From positions 124,001 to 188,000 of the forward strand of contig NZ_JABEKV010000005.1 of assembly GCF_013283645.1 (NCBI RefSeq): a stretch of 64,000 bases of DNA, in the 5' to 3' direction. Shown here piece after piece: positions 59,194 through 64,000 of this stretch. The first letter of the stretch is position 1, and every line of letters begins with the position of its first letter. This DNA comes from Sinorhizobium psoraleae. Its GTDB lineage: Bacteria > Pseudomonadota > Alphaproteobacteria > Rhizobiales > Rhizobiaceae. The translations under genes and the position numbers were made by a program. Under the pieces are notes generated by a model. It was not told the origin of the DNA and made no database searches. It was given only the letters and a program-made list of their open reading frames with translations.

Positions 59194-60790
59194 AATCGCG
59201 GGAATTTCTGCCTCTCCGGGTGTCGCTGTCGGGCCGGCTCATCTCTGCGCCCAGATGGCGCCAGTCGCCGTCGAGCCCCCCAACACGTCCGCAGTAGAGC
59301 GTCAGGACCTGCAGGGGGCCATAGCGGCGGCCATTGCGGAGCTGTCAGCTCTCGCCGAACGCTCGGACGAGGAAAGCGCCGGCATTCTCGATTTTCAGAT
59401 AGAAATGCTGCTTGATCCGGCACTGATGGAAATGGCGGAGGAGCGGCTGGCCGCCGGAGACAGCGCAGCGCTTGCCTGGGTCGGAGCGCTGGACCTCTAT
59501 ATCGCCGGGATCGCCGAGGCGCCCGACGAGCAGGTGCGGGCACGCGCAGTCGACGTCATCGATATTCGCAATCGGGTTCTGGGTGCACTCACGGGCAGAC
59601 CGATCGGGGATTTTCCTCCGGGATCCGTTTTTGTCGGAAAGGACCTGGAGCCCAGTCTTTTTCTTGCCCACGACTGGACGGACGGCGGCGGCGTCGTGCT
59701 TTTCGATGGCAGTGTGTCCAGTCACGTTGCCATGCTGGCCCGGACACGTTCGATACCGATGGTGGTGGCAACGGGGCCGTTCGAGATCGATAGAGGCGAA
59801 CGGGTGCTCGTGGATGCCACCGCCGCGACCGTAATTGTCGCCCCCGACGACACGCACATTCGCAAGACGGAAGCGAGGGCGGGGTCCACAGGAGCAGCCG
59901 TAAAGCTCGATGCCGGCGGATTGGCACGAACCATCGATGGCGCCGAGATCCGCCTGTCGGCGATCATCAACGACCCGGCGGAGCTCGCCGTCGTCGATGC
60001 ATCGTCGTTCGCGGGCATCGGGCTGATGCGCACGGAGTTTCTGGTGGGTTCGCCGGCCGATGCCCTCAACGAGGAAAGGCATTACGCCATCTACCGTGAG
60101 GCGTTGCGCTGGGCCGGCGCTGCACCGGTGACGATCCGCATGCTGGACCTTGGCGGTGACAAGACATTGCCTGGAATCGGCGGCAAAAGCAGCGATTCTT
60201 TCATGGGCCTCAGGGGTGTTCGGCTGTTGCTGGCGCGGCCGGAACTCGCTCGCGTGCAGGCGCGCGCATTGCTGCGCGCCGCCGCTCACGGCAATCTCGA
60301 GGTCCTGTTGCCGATGATCACGGTTCCGGACGAAATCGATGCCCTGCGTGTGATCTTCAAAGAAGAAGCGGCCGATCTCCTGCGTCGAGGGATGCAAACA
60401 CGCATGCCGGAGATCGGCATGATGGTGGAGGTTCCGGCGGCAGCCTTGACGCTCGATGGCTTCTCGAACGCGGCCTTCTTTTCCTTCGGAACCAACGATC
60501 TGGCGCAGTACGTAATGGCGGCGGCAAGGGGGAGTTCGGCAGTTGCCGGGCTTTATGATGCGGCTGCCCCGGTGGTCTGCCGCCTGATTGCGCAATGTGT
60601 GGAACGCGCCAAGGCTATGAAAAAGCCGATCGGCATCTGCGGCGAAATGGCTTCCGACCCGCGCCACCTTCCGGCTCTGCTGGCCGCGGGGCTTCGCCAC
60701 TTTTCCGTGGCGCCGAACTGTATCGCCGACGTAAGGTCGGCAATCGCCGGCTTGCGGTCGGACGGCCTGCCGGCGGCGGAGAGAAACTGA
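59177..60790 (+). CDS. PTS enzyme I (phosphoenolpyruvate-protein phosphotransferase) dedicated to the Dha kinase
   Basis: A 537-residue enzyme I that transfers phosphate from PEP to HPr. The N-terminal domain has the phosphohistidine at His183 in FDGSVSSHVAMLARTRSIP, a shifted version of the common GGRTSH motif. The PEP-binding barrel has GIGLMRTEFLVG, MLDLGGDKTLPG, LRGVRLLL, PEIGMMVEVPAA, FFSFGTNDLAQYVMAAAR, and the catalytic cysteine in GICGEMASDP. ATG at 59177 lies inside the HPr gene. It is slightly shorter than E. coli EI (575). No sugar-specific EIIBC gene is near, so the relay serves phosphorylation and not sugar transport. Confidence 0.94.
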   Translation: MAEPLEIAGISASPGVAVGPAHLCAQMAPVAVEPPNTSAVERQDLQGAIAAAIAELSALAERSDEESAGILDFQIEMLLDPALMEMAEERLAAGDSAALAWVGALDLYIAGIAEAPDEQVRARAVDVIDIRNRVLGALTGRPIGDFPPGSVFVGKDLEPSLFLAHDWTDGGGVVLFDGSVSSHVAMLARTRSIPMVVATGPFEIDRGERVLVDATAATVIVAPDDTHIRKTEARAGSTGAAVKLDAGGLARTIDGAEIRLSAIINDPAELAVVDASSFAGIGLMRTEFLVGSPADALNEERHYAIYREALRWAGAAPVTIRMLDLGGDKTLPGIGGKSSDSFMGLRGVRLLLARPELARVQARALLRAAAHGNLEVLLPMITVPDEIDALRVIFKEEAADLLRRGMQTRMPEIGMMVEVPAAALTLDGFSNAAFFSFGTNDLAQYVMAAARGSSAVAGLYDAAAPVVCRLIAQCVERAKAMKKPIGICGEMASDPRHLPALLAAGLRHFSVAPNCIADVRSAIAGLRSDGLPAAERN

Positions 60791-61201
60791 ATGTCTCGTG
60801 AGACGGTCGAAGACGCCATGACGGCTTATAAGACGATCCTGGCGCAGATCATCGACAACCGCCCGTCGGGAACCCGTCAGCGGTTGGCCGCAGCTCTCGG
60901 CAAGCATCGAAGCTTCGTGACGCAAATAACGAGCCCCGCCTATCCGACGCCGCTGCCCGCACGGCACCTCGCGACCATCTTTCGGGTTTGCCACTTCAGT
61001 CCCGGCGAGCAGGAACGTTTCCTTGAGGCCTATCAATCCGCCCATCCCGGCAAGTTGCCGGATTTCGGAAGCACCGAGAAGCTACGCCAGCTTTCGCTGA
61101 TTGTTCCCGACTTCGGAGATGAAGCCAAAAACCGCCTGTTCGACGCGGCGATCGAGGAACTCGTCCGCAATATGGCAAAGCTGGTCGGAACGGTGGATTA
61201 G
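60791..61201 (+). CDS. HTH-like protein embedded in the dha operon
   Basis: A 136-residue soluble protein. Residues about 24-75 (SGTRQRLAAALGKHRSFVTQI ... PARHLATIFRVCHFSPGEQERFL) look like an XRE-type helix-turn-helix followed by a helical extension. The last 50 residues are helical with an amphipathic tail. Its ATG follows the enzyme I stop directly, so it belongs to the transcript. It may sense pathway or phosphorylation state and regulate the operon. I recognise no named family; function is inference from position. Confidence 0.7.
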   Translation: MSRETVEDAMTAYKTILAQIIDNRPSGTRQRLAAALGKHRSFVTQITSPAYPTPLPARHLATIFRVCHFSPGEQERFLEAYQSAHPGKLPDFGSTEKLRQLSLIVPDFGDEAKNRLFDAAIEELVRNMAKLVGTVD

Positions 61202-61375
61202 CGACGTGCGATATGGTTGAGTGTGTCGCTGCCGGGAGCGGTTCCACGAGGCGCCTCGCATGGAAGTACGCGGGCACGCTTCCCTCGGCTGGAACAAGCC
61301 GAAAGGGAATGATGCCAAAATTTCAGAGTGTTGCGGTGGCCGCGTCTGAGGGGACGGGCGCCGTTGGAGGGCACG

Positions 61376-62371
61376 ATGAAGAAGTTCATGAATAGCGCCG
61401 AGACGCTCGTTGCCGAGAGCCTGGCGGGCTTCGTCGCGGCTCATGAGCGCCTGGTGGCTTTTGGCGCCGACGGCAAGTTCGTCCGACGCCGGACTCTTCG
61501 TCCCGGCAAGGTCGCTGTCATTTCAGGAGGCGGGGCCGGGCACGAGCCGATGCATGTCGGCTTCGTTGGACTGGGCATGCTTGATGCCGCATGCACGGGC
61601 CATGTCTTCACGTCGCCGACGCCCGATCAGATCGTCTCGGCGATCCGCGAAACGGACGGCGGCGCCGGATGCCTGCTGGTCGTCAAGAATTACGATGGCG
61701 ACGTCATGAATTTCGAGATGGCGGCAGAGCTCGCCGCTGCCGATCACCAGGTTGCCACTGTGATCGTCCGCGACGATATCAATCCGGACGGATTCCGTCG
61801 CAGCCAGGGCAGGAGAGGGGTCGCCGGAACCCTCGTCGTCGAAAAATTGCTTGGCGCAGCGGCGGAGGCGGGCTGGCCGCTCGATGATCTCAAGCTGCTC
61901 GGCGAGGACTTGGACGGGCGCATCCGCACGATGGGGGTCTCGTTGCGCGGCGTTAGGGTGCCCGACACTCAACGCGAAACCTTTGCGCTCGCGGAAGATG
62001 AAATGGAAATGGGCGTCGGCATTCACGGAGAATCGGGGCGTGCGCGCGCCAAATTCGCAACGGCAACCGAGATCGTCGCGATGATCCTGGAGGCGATCAG
62101 GTTGGATCTTTCACCGGAAAGGAACGACCGCCTTCTGCTTTTCGTCAACGGCTTTGGCGGCACACCGGTGTCGGAGCTCTATCTTGCGTACAATATCGCT
62201 CGGTCGCTCTGCGCCGATTTTGGCCTGGCTGTGGCCAGATCGCTGGTCGGGACCTACGTGACGTCGCTGGACATGGCCGGGCTTTCGGTGACGATTGCGC
62301 GCCTCGACGGGCGTGAGCTGTCGCTTTGGGACGCTCCCGTCGATACGGCTGCGCTACGCTGGGGGCCGTAG
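61376..62371 (+). CDS. dhaK: DhaK: substrate-binding subunit of PTS-type dihydroxyacetone kinase
   Basis: A 331-residue protein that binds dihydroxyacetone as a hemiaminal on His217, in GVGIHGESGRA. The fold markers VAVISGGGAGHEPMHVGFVG (about 46-65), VVKNYDGDVMNFEMA and RRGVAGTLVVEKLLG are all present. ATG at 61376 has GGAGG 5 bases upstream. It is 174 bases after the HTH-like gene, a wider gap than elsewhere in the operon, with a TTCCCTCGGCT...AGCCGAAAGGGAA stem between. With dhaL and dhaM it completes the three-subunit kinase. The DhaK domain of the fusion at 56037 is only moderately similar, so the two are not a recent duplication. Confidence 0.93.
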   Translation: MKKFMNSAETLVAESLAGFVAAHERLVAFGADGKFVRRRTLRPGKVAVISGGGAGHEPMHVGFVGLGMLDAACTGHVFTSPTPDQIVSAIRETDGGAGCLLVVKNYDGDVMNFEMAAELAAADHQVATVIVRDDINPDGFRRSQGRRGVAGTLVVEKLLGAAAEAGWPLDDLKLLGEDLDGRIRTMGVSLRGVRVPDTQRETFALAEDEMEMGVGIHGESGRARAKFATATEIVAMILEAIRLDLSPERNDRLLLFVNGFGGTPVSELYLAYNIARSLCADFGLAVARSLVGTYVTSLDMAGLSVTIARLDGRELSLWDAPVDTAALRWGP

Positions 62372-62389
62372 TTGCGGCATGGCGGCGGG

Positions 62390-62755
62390 TCACTTCGCAG
62401 CCAAAAGGTTTTCAACCTGCCTGATCAATTCAGGGCCGTTGAACGGTTTTGCCAGGCGAGGCAAGGCGCGAAACCGCTCCGGCAGATCCGACGCCGTATA
62501 GCCCGTCAGCAGCAGGACGGGCACCCCGCGCGCCAGCAACTCATCAACAAGCGGATAGACGAACTCGCCGCGCAAATTCAGGTCCAGTGTGGCGATTTCG
62601 AAGTTCTGTTCGCGTGAAGCATCGATCGATCCCTGTAGCGTCGTGAACGGGCCCACGACGACGTAGCCGGCCGCGATGAGGTCATCCTCGATCTGCAATG
62701 CCACCAGAAATTCGTCTTCGACGACGAAGACCCGGCATCCCTCGGCTCCAGTCAT
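62390..62755 (-). CDS. exsF: Single-domain response regulator (probable ExsF)
   Basis: A 121-residue receiver domain without an output domain. Acidic pocket EDE at about 13-15 (VFVVEDEFLVALQI), phosphoacceptor Asp near 57 in IATLDLNLRGE, Thr/Ser in VLLLTGYTA and the conserved lysine in LPRLAKPFNGPEL. It overlaps the histidine kinase gene by 4 bases. In S. meliloti a receiver protein ExsF and a kinase ExsG lie beyond exsE, and the pairing and family fit; the symbol is a reasoned guess. Confidence 0.75.
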   Translation of the reverse strand: MTGAEGCRVFVVEDEFLVALQIEDDLIAAGYVVVGPFTTLQGSIDASREQNFEIATLDLNLRGEFVYPLVDELLARGVPVLLLTGYTASDLPERFRALPRLAKPFNGPELIRQVENLLAAK

Positions 62756-64000
62756 TCGGTTCCCCCGGGATAGGGCACGTCGATCGCGCAGTTCAGTCCC
62801 TGCGACGCGAATTCGAGGCGGACATCGCCGCCCAGATCGGAAGCGAGGACACGTTCGAGAAGCAAACGGCCAAAGCCGTTTCGGGTCGGCACCGAGACGG
62901 AAGGACCACCCGTCTCAATCCAGCGGATGCGAAGCCGCTTCTCCGTCGGATCGACGACCCAATCAACGCTTACGCGGCCGGCCTTCACGGACAGCGCCCC
63001 ATGCTTGGCCGCGTTGGTGGCGAGTTCATGTGCTGCCATACCAAGCGTAAGGGCATGTTTGGGGGGCAGCGTCGTTGGCGGACCATCGAGAGAGATGTTG
63101 TCCACGTTCTCGTTTCGATAGGGAGCCAGCTCGTCGGAGAATATGGTTTGAAGAGAGACGCCCGACCATCGCGATTCCGCAAGTCGGGTATGCGTCTGTG
63201 CCAGCGCCCGGATGCGTGCATCGAACGACCGCTGCGCATCATGCGCATCGGGGTTCGTCGAGAAGGATTGCCGCGCGATCGAGTTGACGGTGGCCAGCGT
63301 ATTCTTGACGCGGTGGCTGAGTTCGGCAACAAGAAGGTCCCTCTGCGCCTCGGCTTCCTTCCGCTCCGTGATGTCCATGCAAATGCCGGCCAGACGCTCG
63401 CCCGTGCCGCCGTCTGCGGGCGAGAACCGGCCGAAAGCCTCCATCCAGCGTATCGTACCGTCTGCGAGGAGAATGCGGTAGGCGACATGGTAGTCCTCCC
63501 GCGTCTCCAGCGCCTTCTCTATCGCCTGCTCGACGGCCGCAAGATCGGCGGGATGAATATCGCGCTTGAAGGCGGCGAATGTCCCTTCGAATGTTCCAGG
63601 ATCGACCCGGTGAAGCTTCTCGAGGCCGGGTGACCAGATTACCCTGCCGGTCTGCAAGTCCCACTCCCAGGCGCCCATCCGCCCGGCATCCAAGGCCATC
63701 TTCAGCCGACGCTCGCTTTCCAGCAGCGCTTCCTCTGCCTGTTTGCGCTCGGTAATGTCGACGAAGGCGGCCACGGCGCCGGTCTGTTCCCCAAGCGGGT
63801 TGCGCAAGGGGGTGGCGTTGCCGAGCAGATGGCGCGAGGTGCCGTCATCGAAGCGGATCTCCTCTTCGAAGTTTTCGACCTCTTCTCCGCGCGCCGCGCG
63901 CTGCACGGGCATTTCATCGGGCGACAGCATCCTGCCCCCCGAAAAAATCCGGAAATGAGAGGGCTGTTCATCAGGCGGGGCCGAAAACGAGAGGTTCGAA
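62752..64000 (-). CDS. exsG: PAS/HWE-type sensor histidine kinase (probable ExsG), 5' end outside window
   Basis: The frame stays open to the window edge, so the N terminus is missing. Two PAS/PAC units are visible: one ending AAFVDITERKQAEEALLE, and one from RLKMALDAGRMGAWEWDLQTG to AGICMDITERKEAEAQ. The kinase core is the HWE type: phosphoacceptor in LLVAELSHRVKNTLATVNSIARQ, N-box HELATNAAKHGALS, and the W-x-E of RIRWIETGGP, with FGRLLLERVLASDLGG as the ATP lid region. No membrane segment is in the visible part. HWE kinases typically signal to single receivers like the overlapping gene. Confidence 0.88.
   Translation of the reverse strand, partial: SNLSFSAPPDEQPSHFRIFSGGRMLSPDEMPVQRAARGEEVENFEEEIRFDDGTSRHLLGNATPLRNPLGEQTGAVAAFVDITERKQAEEALLESERRLKMALDAGRMGAWEWDLQTGRVIWSPGLEKLHRVDPGTFEGTFAAFKRDIHPADLAAVEQAIEKALETREDYHVAYRILLADGTIRWMEAFGRFSPADGGTGERLAGICMDITERKEAEAQRDLLVAELSHRVKNTLATVNSIARQSFSTNPDAHDAQRSFDARIRALAQTHTRLAESRWSGVSLQTIFSDELAPYRNENVDNISLDGPPTTLPPKHALTLGMAAHELATNAAKHGALSVKAGRVSVDWVVDPTEKRLRIRWIETGGPSVSVPTRNGFGRLLLERVLASDLGGDVRLEFASQGLNCAIDVPYPGGTE

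Noticed and set aside
59345..61045. 566-codon frame on the minus strand
   Set aside because: Antisense to enzyme I, whose catalytic motifs are all visible; the antisense protein is rich in R, H and Q with no domain.
1..64000. Search for tRNA/rRNA genes, insertion sequences, integrases, phage genes and CRISPR arrays
   Set aside because: No transposase, integrase or regular repeat-spacer array was seen, and no cloverleaf-like or rRNA sequence was recognised by eye. A dedicated scan would be needed to exclude a tRNA fully.

Overview
The window looks like a large replicon (chromid or megaplasmid) of a Sinorhizobium/Ensifer species, most likely of the S. fredii (NGR234/HH103) type. The reasons are the high-GC alphaproteobacterial coding style, the dispersed rhizobial intergenic palindromes (RIME-like), and above all an exo/exs succinoglycan-type exopolysaccharide cluster in the S. 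meliloti pSymB gene order. That cluster lacks exoT, exoW and exoV and carries only a shrunken exoH, a pattern I associate with S. fredii strains. This assignment is an inference from gene content. No rRNA, tRNA, IS element or CRISPR array was seen.

Layout. (1) 1-10.7 kb: the end of a tripartite tricarboxylate transporter (tctA-tctB) with two tandem tctC-type binding proteins, then a beta-hydroxyacid dehydrogenase, a cupin protein, an EutA-like reactivase, a LysR regulator and gpmI. (2) 10.8-16.4 kb: a GntR-regulated amino-sugar island with a NanE-NanK fusion and an ABC importer that has no ATPase gene of its own; the GntR gene is flanked by matching operator-like repeats. (3) 16.4-21.2 kb: single genes (GlcG-like, acyl-CoA thioesterase, hypothetical), a bdcA/bdcR divergent pair with operator-like palindromes, and thiD behind a TPP riboswitch. 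(4) 21.5-40.0 kb: the exopolysaccharide cluster exoP-N-O-M-A-L-K-(H remnant)-small gene-I-24-aa gene-U-X on the minus strand, exoY-F-Q-Z on the plus strand and exoB on the minus strand. (5) 40.5-49.1 kb: exsA, an Atu4866-like secreted protein, an aldo/keto reductase with a divergent LysR gene, the queuosine genes queC-queD-queE (exsB-C-D), and exsE. (6) 49.7-62.4 kb: a small XRE regulator and a large operon. It encodes an ABC importer (binding protein, two permeases, a 70-aa membrane protein, two ATPases), an ATP-type DhaK-DhaL fusion kinase, then a PTS-type dihydroxyacetone kinase as separate genes (dhaL, dhaM, dedicated HPr, dedicated enzyme I, an HTH-like protein, dhaK). (7) 62.4-64 kb: a response regulator and an HWE histidine kinase cut by the window edge, probably exsF and exsG.

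How it works together. ExoB, ExoN and ExoY start the pathway (UDP-galactose, UDP-glucose, galactosyl-lipid). ExoA, L, M, O and U extend the repeat unit, ExoZ acetylates it, ExoP/F/Q polymerise and export it, ExoK cleaves it, and ExoX restrains ExoY. The missing exoT, W, V and the internally deleted exoH predict a product without the normal succinylation and with altered terminal residues. The 50-62 kb operon looks like uptake and phosphorylation of dihydroxyacetone or a related short ketose by two different kinase chemistries, one ATP-driven and one driven by a private PEP:HPr relay.
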